From the NCBI GenBank assembly GCA_033032175.1, contig CM065328.1:11594690-11658689 (forward strand): a DNA stretch of 64,000 nt, in the 5' to 3' direction. Shown in pieces: positions 34,346 through 46,708 of the stretch. The notes beneath the pieces are model-generated. The model had not been told where the DNA came from and made no database searches. It saw only the letters and a list, made by a program, of their open reading frames with translations. Within the stretch, counting starts at the first letter, position 1. The number at the start of each line of letters is the position of its first letter. The stretch comes from Saturnia japonica (lineage: Eukaryota; Arthropoda; Insecta; Lepidoptera; Saturniidae). Position numbers and translations under genes: made by a program.

Positions 34346-34542
34346 TGTTGGCATTACGAATTATGTGCCTTTGCCTAAAAACATTAATAACCTTAAAAAG
34401 TATGTATGTGGCAATCTGCTCTGTGTACTCTGTATGTGTCACTTCAATAAAAAACTTTCAATTATAAAAGTGAAGTGTTATTCAATAATAAATATTAAAA
34501 CTCTGCATAAAATTACAATAATAACAAAATTAAATAATCACA
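34346..34542 (+). repeat. 5' LTR of the Copia element
   Basis: Starts TGTTGGCATTACG and ends AATAATCACA, the TG...CA pattern. AATAAA at about 34447 may be the polyadenylation signal. A 62-82-codon ORF inside it is an artefact present in both LTRs. Confidence 0.92.
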
Positions 34543-34560
34543 GGTTATGGGCCCAGACCC
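34543..34560 (+). other. Probable primer-binding site
   Basis: GGTTATGGGCCCAGAC directly follows the 5' LTR, where a Copia element binds its tRNA primer. The tRNA identity cannot be settled without a search. Confidence 0.5.
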
Positions 34561-34632
34561 AGATACCTTTTGTAAAAAAAAAACTAGTAAAAAGTAAAAA
34601 CGCAGATTCGTAAAAAAAAAGAAACTATAAAA

Positions 34633-35279
34633 ATGGCTTCCCAAGATGAAACTAACATTCAGCAGTTAAACTGTGTAGAATCATACCAATTGTGGAAATT
34701 TCAAGTCAATATATTATTCCGTGCAAAAGGATTAATCGATGTGATAAATGGTAAATCACCGTGTCCATCGAAAGAAAAATGTGACGACGTAGAGGCGTGG
34801 CTGAAAGAGGACGCCATAGTCCAAAGGATTATAATTACAACAATTGACAAAAAACACTGTAATCTGTTGTTATGTTGTGAAACATCACAAGAAATGTATA
34901 AAAAGTTGTGTGAAATATATGATGGCGGTGAAGAACGTAATAAATGCCAAATCCTTCAAGACTTTTTCAATTTTAAGTATACAGGTCAGACAATCATGGA
35001 TTTCCTAACAGAAATAGAAAACATAACATTCAGGCTTAGCAAACTTGGTCAGAAAATTGAAGAAAGTATAATTATATCAAAAATATTAACATCATTACCA
35101 GAAAAATTGAACTATTTTGTAACTGCATGGGAATCAACAACATCACAAGACAAAAATTTAAAAAGTTGATTGCTTTCTGAAGAAAATAGACAGTTATGTA
35201 ACAATGACAATCCAATTGCATTTAAAGCAAACTATCAAAAGAAAAAGTTATATTATAAAATCTGTAAGAAACCATAAAC
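34633..35279 (+). pseudogene. Copia gag
   Basis: The frame opens with MASQDETNIQQLNCVESYQL at 34633 and reads 178 codons of a typical Copia gag (a YQLWKFQVNILFRAKGL segment, then LCEIYDGGEERNKCQILQDF and FLTEIENITFRLSKLG) before TGA at 35167. The same frame resumes to about 35265 (LLSEENRQLC, KLYYKICKK). A small indel near 35268-35279 then moves the reading into the frame of pol. Gag forms the particle that packages element RNA. The Met is preceded by AAAA, a favourable insect start context. Confidence 0.85.
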
Positions 35280-38200
35280 CATAATGATAAAGACTGTTAT
35301 TTCAACAAAAATAAATTATGATCAATATGTCAAAAGCCTAATAATAATAATGAAATAAATTGTTATTTCAAACATAAGAAGTGTACAATCTGTAAAAGAA
35401 CTAATCATACTGAAAAGGACTGCTATTTTAGGAAGAAAGAAAAGGTTATATCATTTTTCACAGAAATTAAACCTAATCAAAACATACCACAGACAGAGAA
35501 TTTTATTGTAGACAGTGGATGTTCATCTCATATGACTAATAACTACAATATCTTGAAGAAACCTACAGAATGCAATATAGATATTCAAACAGCTAAGAAA
35601 GATAACACGATTAAATCAAAATTTAAGGGTACCATACAAACACAAACATGCAACTTTGAAAATGTTTTGTACATTCCAGAGTTGGAAAGAAGCCTATTGT
35701 CTGTAAATGATATAACAGAAAACAATGGAAAGGTTACATTCACTAAAGAAAAAGTAATAATAGAAAAGAATAATAAAATAATTCTGAAAGGAAGGAAAGC
35801 TGAAGGGTTATATAAAATAAATTTAAAAACTGAAATCAATGAAAATGTTTAGTTGACAAATAAAAAAGAAACAGCATTAGACTGGCATATCAAACTTGGT
35901 CACCCAGGAAAACAAACAATGAAGAAAATTATAGAATCAGTTGATGGAATTAATGTAACAAAAGAAGAAATAGATACACTTACATCCTGCGACATATGTA
36001 CCAGAGCTAAACAGACTCGTCTACCTTTCAATACACACCGTAAGAAAGCTGAAAGAAAATTAGAAATTGTACATACCGATGTGTGTGGCCCAATAACACC
36101 TATCAGTTGGGATGAAAAAAGATATATACTCACTTTTATTGATGACTATACTGACTATACACAGACACATTGTATAACTCACAAAAGTGAAGTATTTACT
36201 TGTCTAAAGGAATACATAGAAGAAGTTGAAAGAAGCTCATATATGAAAGTTAGCATGATAAGATGTGATGGAGGTGGTGAATATACAAGTAATGAACTAA
36301 GAGAATGGTCTCGTAAAAGAGGTATAAGACTAGACTATACTATACCTTACAGCCCTCAACAGAATGGTAAAGCTGAACGGTATAACCGGACACTAATGAA
36401 GAAAGTAAGAGCGTTGCTTTTTGACTCAGAACAACAAGAAGAGATGTGGAGTGAAGCTGTAAGTTCAAGTACTTACCTTTTAAACAGAATACCTAAAACT
36501 GATCAAATCATAACACCAATAGAAAAATGGACCAATAACAAACCAAATCTCAAGAACATAAAAGCCTTTGGTGCTGAAGTATACAGTAAAAAATTAACAA
36601 ACTTGAAGAAATTAGAGGAAAGAAATGAAAAACTTATAATGATGGGATATGCCCCGAGTGGTTACCGTCTCTGGAACCCTGAAAAGAGAAAAATAGTAAT
36701 AAGAAGAGATGTTATTTTTATAGAAGAAAATAATTAAAAAGACAAACAGAAGAATAATGAAATAATTAAAATAAGAAAAGATAAAGAAAAAAGCATACTA
36801 TCTGCAACAAGTAATCAGAGTGAAGATGAAGATAAATGTGAAGAGCAAGAAAATAACATAGAGATAAGACAGGAAAATATACAAGAAAGTGAAGATGAAG
36901 AAGATAAATATGAAGACCATGAAAAGAACACAGAGATAAGATAAGAAAATAAAGAAAAAGTTTCTAAATCAAGAAGAGTAATAAAACTACCTAAAAGATA
37001 TAATGATTATGTGCTAATTACATACCAAGAAGCAATAACTGGAGAAGATAGAGAGAAGTGGCTAAAAGCAATAGAAGAAGAAAAACTTTCATTACTAGAA
37101 AATAATACATGGGAAACTGTTTCGTCTGTTCCTGAAAACAAGAAAATATTTACTAGTAGATGGGTATTAAAAATTAAAGATGATGGAAAATTCAAAGCCC
37201 GCTTAGTAATAAGAGGTTTTGAACAAAAAGAAGGAATTGACTATAATGAGACATATAGCCCTGTTATTAATAGTAGCCCATTGAGAATACTATTCACCCT
37301 AGCACAAAATAAGAACTTTGTTATGAAAACATTTGATATAAAAACTGCCTTTCTATATGGAGAACTAGATGAAGATATATATATGTATCCTCCAGAAGGA
37401 ATGGAAAATATTAAAGAAATATGTAAACTTAAGAAAGCCTTGTATGGTATGAAACAGGCACCAAGAAAGTGGAACAAAACACTTACAGAATTTCTTCACA
37501 AAGAAGGTCTGACACAATTACAGACTGAAGCCTGCATATTTAAAAATGATAACAATACCATATATTTAGGAATTCATGTAGATGATGGAATATTACTAGG
37601 GAAGGATGAAGAGGTTGTAGAAAAATTATTATATAAAATTAAAAACCATTTTAAAACTACTATTGAGATAAATCCCTCAAAATATATTGGAATAGAAATT
37701 GTACGTACTAAAAACAACCTAAAACTAAAACAAGAAGGAATGATAAACAAATTACTGGACAATTATAACCTAAATGATGCAAAAATAGCTAAAACACCAA
37801 TAGATACAATAAAAACTGATAAAGACAGCTCTCAGAACATTAAATTCCCATTTAAACAATTACTTGGAAGCTTAACATACATAGCCAATAAAACAAGACC
37901 TGACATAAGTTTTGCTGTAAATAATTGCAGCATAAATACAGAAAATCCAACAGAATCTGATGTTATCAATATAAAAAGAATCTTGAGATACCTAAAAGGT
38001 ACCAAAGAAAAAGGTTTAGAATACTTAAAGAAAGATGAACAATATAAACTCACAGCTTTCTGTGACTCTGACTATGCAGGTGACACTGAAACAAGAAGAA
38101 GCAACACAGGGTACATTATATACTTTTGTGGTTGTCCAATCAGCTGGTGCACAAGGAAGCAACCAGTGGTTGCACTTTCTACCACTGAGGCAGAATATAT

Positions 38201-38513
38201 CGCTGCTGCGGAATGTGTTAAAGAACTGTTATACCTAAAAAGTGTGTGTAAAGAACTGTTAAATGTGAGTGTAAATGTTGAACTACATGTGGACAATCAG
38301 AGTGCTATAACATTAATTAATACTGGAGTTTTAAATAGACGCTCTAAACATATAGATGTTAGATATAAATTCATTCATGACAAAGTTTCCAATGGTGAAC
38401 TTAAAGTAATTTACTGCCCTACTGATCAACAGATTGCAGACTTACTTACTAAACCCTTGAATAATACTAAATTTAAATACTTTTATCAAAAATTGTTAAC
38501 TGAACTTTATTGA
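35280..38513 (+). pseudogene. Copia pol: protease, integrase, RT, RNase H
   Basis: One frame from 35280 to the TGA at 38511, broken by TGA 35319, TAG 35850, TAA 36735 and TAA 36942. In order: a zinc knuckle CTICKRTNHTEKDC (35382); protease active site FIVDSGCSSHMT (about 35502); the integrase HHCC zinc finger (WHIKLGHPGK ... CDICTRAK) and catalytic Asp-Asp-Glu in HTDVCGP, FIDDYTD/RCDGGGEY and QQNGKAER; an acidic linker with a repeated SEDEDKCEEQ/SEDEEDKYED unit; RT with FDIKTAFLYGELDEDIYM and HVDDGILLG (His where Tyr is usual before VDD); RNase H with FCDSDYAGD, STTEAEYIA and HVDNQSA. Length and order fit Copia. Confidence 0.9.
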
Positions 38514-38746
38514 GTGAAATATTTATTTAAATAGGTACATACTTAGTGTGTATTGTTTTGTTGTGTATTTAACAGCACATCTAAAATTATTATTCTAAGA
38601 ATAAGAGCTACTTATTGTTATGTTCACATAATTTTAACTATGATTTATTGTTAAGAATAGCTCTTGTATGACTCTATTTAATTTTTTCTAAGTTTTTTAG
38701 TTTTTCAAATTTGAATAGTAAAAAATAAGAGGCAAAGCTTACAAAA

Positions 38747-38757
38747 TTAGAGGGGTG
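38747..38757 (+). other. Probable polypurine tract
   Basis: TTAGAGGGGTG immediately precedes the 3' LTR, where plus-strand DNA synthesis is primed. Confidence 0.55.
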
Positions 38758-38954
38758 TGTTGGCATTACGAATTATGTGCCTTTGCCTAAAAACATTAAT
38801 AACCTTAAAAAGTATGTATGTGGCAATCTGTTCTGTGTACTCTGTATGTGTCACTTCAATAAAAAACTTTCAATTATAAAAGTGAAGTGTTATTCAATAA
38901 TAAATATTAAAACTCTGCATAAAATTACAATAATAACAAAATTAAATAATCACA
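38758..38954 (+). repeat. 3' LTR of the Copia element
   Basis: 197 bases, one difference from the 5' LTR. Followed by the ACGAG duplication. Confidence 0.92.
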
Positions 38955-38977
38955 ACGAGCTCATAAAATTACTGAAA

Positions 38978-39290
38978 ATAGCGGTCGCCCAATGATCAAA
39001 TTCGACCAGCGACTATTTTCTGTTTGAGATTGAAACAATGAATATTATATCACTTGCTGTCACTTTTCATTGAGTGACAATGTCAATATTTTGGAGGGTC
39101 TCTAGTCCGCTTAAGATTCGCAGTAATAATTTATTTAATTTAATATATTAGTAACAGATATTATGGATAAATTTTAGCTTTCTGCACTCCTTCCCATATA
39201 AACTTTAACCATGCCAAATCTCACAGTCTTCCGTGCACGCAATACGCTTAGAAAAGGGTAGAAAGTTTTTGCTTTACGTATTAATATAAT
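38978..39290 (+). repeat. Family K repeat, copy 4
   Basis: TAGCGGTCGCCCAATGATCA, the TGTCACTTTTCATTGAGTGACA stem-loop region, TTAGTAACAGATATTATGGA, TCTTCCGTGCACGCAATACG and TTTACGTATTAATATAATGA. One of the copies giving the unoccupied site for the Helitron at 24565. Confidence 0.75.
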
Positions 39291-39524
39291 GATGATATTG
39301 AATAAAAGCTTGTTTTTAAAAGGGTTTTTTTTATGTCGTACTCTTCTCTGCAATTTTTTTTATTTTATACGCATATCATGGGGTGCAGTACGAATAACGG
39401 GTCCGCCATCTTTGACATTCCGCCATATTGTATTTAGAATGACGTCACATAGCTAACCATGCATTGTTATCCAAACTAAACGTGTATGTAAAATTTCAGC
39501 CCAGCCGGTTAAGCGTAATGAACC

Positions 39525-39765
39525 AACTTAAAAAAAGACGGAGAGGTTTTCAATTCGAATGTATTTTTCTAATCGATATTCAGCCTTAACTTGTTTGTGT
39601 ATGAACCGAATTAGATGATTCTTTTTTTGTTGAAAAGGAATCATCTTAAGTGTGGTTCCATATTCATTTTATTGGTATTAGGCCTTCAAATTCAAAGGTA
39701 TACCAGGAAACGCCTCAAAAATGTTGAAGTTGGTTTCCTCTTTTTGTTAAAAAAGGGCTTGGTTT
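39525..39765 (+). repeat. Family Z dispersed repeat, copy 7
   Basis: CAACTTAAAAAAAGACGGAG, TTTTCAATTCGAATGTA, GTATGAACCGAATTAGATGA, TTTTTTTGTTGAAAAGG, TTTTATTGGTATTAGGCCTT and AAAGGTATACCAGG. Confidence 0.65.
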
Positions 39766-40714
39766 AAAATGCAGTTGCAAGATTTGACATATACTAACAA
39801 AGCGAGTTAAATAAAAGCTTACAGAAATAGAAATGATGACAACAATGCGTGCATCTTATTCTATAAATAAATACAAGTTCTGAAGTGGTAAAAAAGTGAA
39901 TTCGAAATGATAGCAGTTTCACGTGATTTGATCCCGGCAATCCGACGGAAAACGGGAAAACAGCGAGGTCAGATAAATGTGATAAATCACTAGAATTGTT
40001 TCCAAACTGCTAAGCCGATGATTGATAGGGTACTTCTGTGACCTCTACGCGTTTTAAGTTTTATTTGATCTGAGATCGCGGTGAATTGGGTTAACCGGCT
40101 ATATCAATTTACAGGATCATTACTAGCTGTACCTTGATAAAATTGACCGAAGGCTTTGAATTATTAAATTTACTATCAAATAGATTGACCGCACTCTATC
40201 AAATACCATTGAAAAATCAAAAATTGAGTAACTTACTTGGATTTACAATCAATAATATCATTTTTAAATTACCTTAAAATGAAATTTTAGGAATATTACT
40301 TGGAGAGTGAAGGGCTTGATGTAACAGGAGTAAATAAGTAACGACTTTTTAATTAGGATTTTTTTTTTATAATTTATTTTTTCGACAAATCTTATCCTAT
40401 CTACACCACGTAATAACAATGACAGTTACATTCTTTTACTGTTACAATCTGCTCCATTAAATATTATAATTAACCCCGATCACGGGAACAATTATAAAAA
40501 TGCATTTTTTTAAGGCAAAAATGATAGTTGTGAAGTTAATATTAATATAAAAGTACCAGTACATGTTCAATTAATTAGGCACTGTTAATTAACGGCTGTT
40601 TTCAATAACCTATCTATCCACTGTTTCAGCTATTACTAAATATAGACAAATATAACCTTTTGTCCTTATTTTTTCTCAATAGCCTATCAATGGATAGTTT
40701 TACGTTTCTACATA
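39766..40714. other. No recognised feature
   Basis: AT-rich with no supportable gene or repeat. Confidence 0.3.
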
Positions 40715-41102
40715 TACAGTGTGTATAAAAGCCCCGTCGGATCCGTGGAGGTGTTATCAGGTATCGAGATTATATTATGTTTATGTCATCTATCTCAGAT
40801 TATAAGTTTAAAAAAATTACCCGTGATAAAATGTAAAAATAATATTTAAATGAGGAAACTTACCATACGATCAAACGTACCGCTGCACCGCGCCGCACCG
40901 GAGCTAGCGACGGTGTTATCACGTTTTAAAAATTTGCTAAATTTTAGAGAAACTAAAATTAAATATGTTAATTATAAATCGCAATAACATTTTTATTTTA
41001 ATAATAAATATAATTTTGATTTCTTTTTTAGTATCGTCATTGGGGTACCTATATAGGTATATACCCTTTTTGGATTCGACGGGGTTTTTAATACATATTG
41101 TA
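40715..41102. mobile_element. MITE-like element with TA-flanked inverted ends
   Basis: The left end reads TACAGTGTGTATAAAAGCCC then CGTCGGATCC. The complement of the right end reads TACAATATGTATTAAAAACC then CCGTCGAATCC. The inverted repeat is about 30 bases and TA lies on both sides (40713-40714, 41103-41104). The 388 bases do not code for protein. The pattern fits a non-autonomous Tc1/mariner-type element. Confidence 0.6.
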
Positions 41103-41104
41103 TA

Positions 41105-41599
41105 TCCATATTCTATAGCTTGAATAGGTAAGAAGGAATCCGATTTTGTCTTAAGAACTATGACTAATGACTATGACTAACTCAGATAATTATGATATTG
41201 AAAACGGCCGTAAGTCAACATATATCAAGACGTATTTGTTTATCTGAAACTTCTTACAACAAGGCCCTCTCTTCCCTACTTAAATACTTTCAGGAAATAA
41301 TAAAAATACGCATCAATTTCGGCAGATGTTGAAGAGGCTTAATTCATTCGTGAAATCATCTCAAAGAATTATCCCGGTGTAACTCCAATGAACATTTACT
41401 CGAGGCAAAGCACAATGTTTATAATGTCTGCTCATTTAGAAAATCTTTATTGTTTCTTGTCACTTAAAATGAAATTGTAAATGAAATCTTACATTTATAT
41501 TCCAGAGATTTCCTTTGTAAAACGGAATCTTTTTTTATTACAGAAATTGTATTATTAGCCGAAATATTTGGCCTATAGAATTTGTATCACTGTCATCTT
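41105..41599. other. No recognised feature
   Basis: No gene or repeat could be supported. Confidence 0.3.
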
Positions 41600-41930
41600 C
41601 TTACCCCTTATCCTACATAAGTAGGGTTGGCACAACAGGTTTTCTTCTTCCAATATACTCTATCAAATATCATCTCAGTATTCACACCTTTACACACATA
41701 TTATTCTTCACACAATTTATCCATACCTTCTTCGGTCTTCCTCTACTCCTGTATCCATCCACCTTCATACTTAACATTCTTTTAGTTATATAACTTTGAT
41801 CCCTCCTCATGACATGTCCGTACCATGCTAGCCTATAACCCCTCAACTTCTCTGTGACTGATGATATTTTAAGACTTCCTCTAATAAGTTACTCCACACA
41901 TCCATCTTAATTATTAGTTAAAGTGTCAGT
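41600..41930 (-). pseudogene. RTE-type LINE, C-terminal fragment and 3' end
   Basis: The minus-strand frame gives IRGSLKISSVTEKLRGYRLA followed by WYGHVMRRDQSYITKRML and VDGYRSRGRPKKVW. The WxGHVxRRD...GxRxRGRPKKxW pattern is typical of the C-terminus of an RTE-type endonuclease/reverse-transcriptase polyprotein. A stop lies upstream and the frame ends after CVKNN. The 3' segment (AACCCTACTTATGTAGGATA, GGGGTAAGAAGATGA on the element strand) is shared with 50585-50710. The RT core is absent. Confidence 0.65.
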
Positions 41931-44389
41931 TTACGTGATAATATGTACTCTTCGTCTTGTAATGCGTTTTCTTTTGCGCTGTATAGAATGTGAACAATTT
42001 AACTAACAGCTGTCGTGTTAGCAAAGAAATTGTTAAAGATGATGACTCCAATATATTTTAATTAGCAACAATAGATGGAATTCCTAATGAAAAAGCTTAT
42101 TAATCCTTCTTTAATGAAAACATTAATACTTAACAAAATACTATAAGACAATAGCGGAGACCTTAGGCTTTAAAATTATGTTTGAATCATTAATTTTGAT
42201 GAAGAATTAAAGGAGAAATGAAAAAGCAATTTTACAAATAACATTAGGTTCTTCAAACGAGGCAGGAAGAAGTATTTCAGGAAACCGATAGGACATGGAC
42301 AAATTCCAATAAAATCTGAGTTAACGACGGTCGCCGTTGCTTGTGGACTGTACTGTACTTAACATCAGGTGATGTACCAGTTATTTTACCGATATAAGAA
42401 ATAAGCTACTAATATTGTCTACCCTGATTGATTCGTAACAGGTGTTACAGACTACAATATAGTAGAGTACAGGAACTGACTAAATAATTAAAAAATATAT
42501 TTGTTGTTTTCCATTACTGTCTGATTTAAACATACATAATAATATATCACGTAATTATGCAAGGCAATGAATTTGTGAAGGTCTAAAGAATAAAATCGGT
42601 AGAATAGCAAAATTTGAATTATTTTGAATCTGGTAATTAATAAATTTAGTAAATTTCATGTAAGTACCTACATAATATATTGATTACTATTCTATTAGCA
42701 ACCAATACACCATATACAACACCATATATTGGTTTTGTTTAAGGATCAACTATGTAGTTTTAGTGCTTAGTGTACCCCAAGCCAGCAAAAATACTAACAA
42801 CAAACACCCACTCGCCATTTTTCTAGAAAGTTTAGCTTCCTTTCAGTGGTCTTAGTGAAATCTGAACAAGATCTGAAAGAATCTAGAGTAATTCTAAGTC
42901 AAATTTCACGCACGGTTTGATCTCACATCATTTTGATCCGGTTGGTCGAACACAGCGAGGGTAATGGGTTAATTTAGCAATAGAGATGTACACCTTATTA
43001 TGACTCTCCGGTACCGTTCCGTTAGTGCGATGGATAGCTAGGAGTACTAAACAAAGACCACTATAAATGCAAGTACTATCTACTAATAGTAAATAAAAAC
43101 ATGATAAACAAATCTGAACACATATAAAAATATTCTCGTAGGACAAACATGCAGTGAGATTATAAAGAATTGTAATTATCGAAATTCAACTCCGGGAAGA
43201 AATATTTTTCCATAAGTATAGAAAATGATTACACCTCTTCTTTTCCTCTCATGTCACTAGAAGGCATATATATATATACATCAAAATTAATGCTTGTTTA
43301 TTTGTTTATCCCCATGCATTCCTAAACCGTTTATGAGATTAACTTTCATGAATTTTTTTGCGTAGATCCGGGAAAATTCTATATCAGTACAATCAGCTTA
43401 CAACTGATGGCGCGCAAGTTGTTTAATATAGAAGACAACGGAAATAAAATTGCAGGAAATAGCTGGTTTTAAAGGAAAATAGCTCGAGCTGTAATGAAAT
43501 GTTTGGCTAGACAGTAAAGTTAGAATAAAGACTAACTGCACATGGTACGTTTAACATATTCAAGTGCCAGAGGCACTTTTGAAGTAGAGGTAATTCAATT
43601 TTGTGGAAATTTTAGGTCTAGGTTACGCGAGATGCTGTAAGTTGTCTATCTCATCTTTACTTACCTTCTCTGTACTGTTGACCTCGTGTTCTTCAATAGG
43701 GTTTTTTGTTTGTCAAAGAGCGCTAGTAACTTGCGCTGCTTTATTTTAGTTTAAAGAATGTTGCTAATACTCAATAGCACTCGAAATACACAAGCTTGAT
43801 GAACTATATTATCTTTGAATCATCATGAGATATATTTATTACTTCTAAATACTTACAAATCACGTGAACGGTGTGCCAATTAACTACGTCCGTAAGATTT
43901 AAAAAAATGGTGGTAAATTATAATTTATCTATCTTTATAACACAGTATTTGTATGGATTCCCAAGATTACCAAATAAAAACGTTTATTGAAGATAATCTT
44001 ACATGAAAAAAAACATAAAAAAGGATACTATGTTAATAAAAACGAAGCAATATCAAACTTAACTACGATCCCTTTATTTTTATGACCATACTTCGGTATT
44101 TACTTAGAATAAGATTATATTTTGCCGAGCCTCTCATGTTTGCTTATTTGTATTTGCTTTGCTTGACGGTTTATTAACTTTTGCAAGTAGTCACAAAGAT
44201 AAGAAAGAAAAATCATTTACTAAGCGCAGACAAAACACAATTAATACAAAATTGTTTAAATTTATTTATTGATTCGATCAAGAGTGTTGCAAATCTTCGT
44301 TTTTAAACTCGATCTTATTTCTTCTCCTGCTTCCCATAACAAAAGCACACTAGTTAGACTCCGGAAGTAATAGCTTTACAGTAGCGTCT
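41931..44389. other. Gene-free stretch
   Basis: Around 43265-43440 a degenerate Helitron head may be present (AATGCTTGTTTATTTGTTTA, AAACCGTTTATGAGATTAAC) after a short (TA)n run. The 72-codon ORF at 42928 is not convincing. Otherwise nothing was recognised. Confidence 0.3.
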
Positions 44390-44610
44390 ATGTCGGCAAA
44401 AGTTCTCAATGTACCATTAAGTCGTGGAACAGGCTCCTAGCCAGTACATTTCCTCTTCCCTATGCAAGCAAAAGGTGAAGAGGCATTTACCCAAGCCGCC
44501 GTGATTGTGGTGACTGGCCATGGGTTATCAATCAATCTTTCAATAACCGCCACTGTTCAGGCGGGCCGTATGCTTGTTTGCCACCTTTGTTGTATAAAAT
44601 ATCTGTCCAC
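44390..44610 (+). pseudogene. LINE C-terminal fragment with R-type 3' end
   Basis: A frame reads KSWNRLLASTFPLPYASKR, stop, then GIYPSRRDCGDWPWVINQSF and HCSGGPYACLPPLLYK. WNxLxAxxFPLPY resembles the end of jockey-group LINE proteins, and the DNA GGCGGGCCGTATGCTTGTTT ends with TTGTATAAAA as in family R. This links R repeats to a LINE 3' end. Confidence 0.45.
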
Positions 44611-45061
44611 ATATTAAATGACAAAAATGCCAGGACGATTTTTTACCAGGTAAATATAATATTGAAGACGTTAAACGCTTCCGCGTTGCCTGAACACAAA
44701 AGATAATATTTATGAAAAGTTAATAACGTGGGATATATAAAGATAAACATTAAATATATAACCCTTTAAAAATGCTGATGTTAGTTAATGGACTCACGCA
44801 GTAAAAGGGTGAAAGCGAAGAAATTTTACAATACATAATGTTGAGTTTGCAAAAATTGTTATTAAACGAAGAAGCGGATCGTGTACACAGTATTATCTCG
44901 ATTTATTAGATCATTATATTTTGTGTTATAAAGTATCTCTCGAAGATAATTATCTTTATTTTGTAATAATTTTCTATATTATGGTAAAATCAGATTTCAT
45001 AAAATAGTTTTTGAGCCTTAAGCTACAACATACATTTTCAAATAATATACTTAAATATCAT
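44611..45061. other. No recognised feature
   Basis: AT-rich spacer. Confidence 0.3.
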
Positions 45062-45400
45062 TATATTAATACGTAAGCAAAAGCTTTCTACCTCTTTTTA
45101 AACATATTGTGTGCACGGAAGACTGTGAGATTTGGCATGTTTAAAGTTTATATGGAGAAGGACTGCAGAAAGCTGAAATTTATCTATAATATCTGTTACT
45201 AATATATTAAATAAAATAAATGAATACTGCGAATCCTAACCCGACAAATGACATTGAACTTGACCCTCCAAAATATTGACATGGTCACTCAATGAAAAGT
45301 GACAGCAAGTAATATAATATTCATTGTTTAAATGTCAAACTGAAAATAGTCTATGATTAAAAAGTCGCTGGTCGAATTTCGATCATTGGGCGACCACTAG
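45062..45400 (-). repeat. Family K repeat, copy 5 (full length)
   Basis: Inverse copy from TATTAATACGTAAGCAAAAG to GGGCGACCACTAG, with the stem-loop GTCACTCAATGAAAAGTGAC. Imperfect flanking repeats, TGATATTT to the left and an inverse-strand TTGATATTTT to the right, may be a target duplication. Confidence 0.75.
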
Positions 45401-45990
45401 TAAAATATCAATATACAATATCAGGTTCATTAAACATAACGTGGAGAAGCATTTGAGCAAGCCGCCAACTGGTAATGGATTGTAAATCTTTTGATCTTTG
45501 TCGTTATTTTTTTATTGCACTGTGATTACCATCAAATATAGTGCAGTCACTGTGTCGTACTGTAATAAAAAAAAATGCTAATTAATTTAATTTTAATTGT
45601 TATTTGCACGCACAGTGTAGAGTTCCGTAGTTGCTCGTCACCATATACTGACTTATAAAGGTAGTCTCTCACGGTCCGTGATATTACGGACGGACGCGGA
45701 CCAGCCGTCACCGACGCACCATGGGAAGAGTATCGTCTGTGGAACCACAAACAAGTCCGTTTTGCCTTAATGTTCGATGCGTGGTTGTCGCTGTGGCGGA
45801 AGCCGTGAATGAGAATCTGTAATATCCCGGACCTTGGAAGACCAACTTTTATAGAGGGGGCTAAGTAATTTCTAATGGAATTTGTACAAAATTACTTCTC
45901 CAAGTACATTTTGTAAGTAGGTTGACTATTACTCGTTAACTTGTAAAGCTTACTTACCTCTCATAGTTATCCTTTTAACTTCATTATATA
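45401..45990. other. No recognised gene
   Basis: A GC-richer patch near 45670-45710 contains ACGGTCCGTGATATTACGGA, a local inverted repeat. Nothing else was recognised. Confidence 0.35.
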
Positions 45991-46168
45991 TTAGGTCGGG
46001 GGAAAAAGTGTTTTCGCATAATGTAGGTATAAACTTGTTATAACATTTCTTTGGCTGTACTATTTGTTTCTGGCTGGTTTAGGTAACATTAAAAAGATTA
46101 CATTAAAAGGAAAAAAAGAAAAAAGTTGTTTCCCGCTATTTTTCATTTGTTTTTTTTTTTCTGTAAAA

Positions 46169-46708
46169 ATGAGTAAATCTAATGAAGAAATTCGATATAT
46201 TTTAAAATATTATTACATAAAAGGCAAAAATGCAACTCAGCAGCGAAAAAATTTGTGATGTTTATGGACTTAATTCAGCGTCAGTAAGAGTAGCACAAAG
46301 TTGGTTCAAAAGTTTTCAGTCCAGAAATTTTGATGTTAAAGATGGACCTCGCGCTGGTCGCCCTGTTACGAATAAAATGGGAGCCATTTTTGAAAAAGTG
46401 GAGCTAGATCGACATATCAGTAGTTACGATGTAGCTGAAGAACTGGAAATTGACCACAAAACAATTTTAACCCATTTGAAGAAAGCTGCAATTACCAAAA
46501 AGCTCGATATTTGGGTACCACACGAGCTCACTGAAAGAAACTTAATGAAACGTGTACTCATTTGCGATTCATTATTGAGACGTAATGAAACCGAGCCGTA
46601 TTTGAAGAGATTAATAACTAGCGATAAACATTGGATCACGTACGATAAGAACGGGCAAAAAAGGTCGTGGTCTAAGGTCGGCTAGGCTTCACAGAGTGTG
46701 GCTAAACC
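46169..46708 (+). pseudogene. mariner transposase, N-terminal part
   Basis: Starts MSKSNEEIRYILKYYYIKGK at 46169. A one-base frame change in the A-run near 46250 shifts the reading to the frame carrying VYGLNSASVRVAQSWFKSFQ, DVKDGPRAGRPV (linker) and ISSYDVAEELEIDHKTILTH (second helix-turn-helix), which bind the inverted ends. The first catalytic Asp lies in LITSDKHWITYD at about 46620. TAG at 46683 stands where mariners usually have Glu. Four codons later the sequence is cut by the LINE inside the codons for VAKP. Confidence 0.88.
46697..46708 (+). repeat. 12-bp target duplication, left copy
   Basis: TGTGGCTAAACC, repeated at 49302-49313 on the other side of the LINE. Confidence 0.9.

Larger units (their letters stand above)
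34346..38954 (+). mobile_element. Copia-type LTR retrotransposon, full length
   Basis: A 4609-bp element bounded by two 197-bp LTRs and a 5-base target duplication ACGAG (34341-34345 and 38955-38959). Gag and pol follow in Copia order: gag, zinc knuckles, protease, integrase, RT, RNase H. The LTRs differ at one base (C/T in CAATCTGCTCTG against CAATCTGTTCTG), so the insertion is recent. Even so, the coding region carries about six stops or frame changes. It landed some 20 bases upstream of a family-K copy. Confidence 0.93.

Noticed and set aside
34365..34613. 82-codon ORF
   Set aside because: It begins inside the 5' LTR and the same ORF start recurs in the 3' LTR at 38777; it is LTR sequence.
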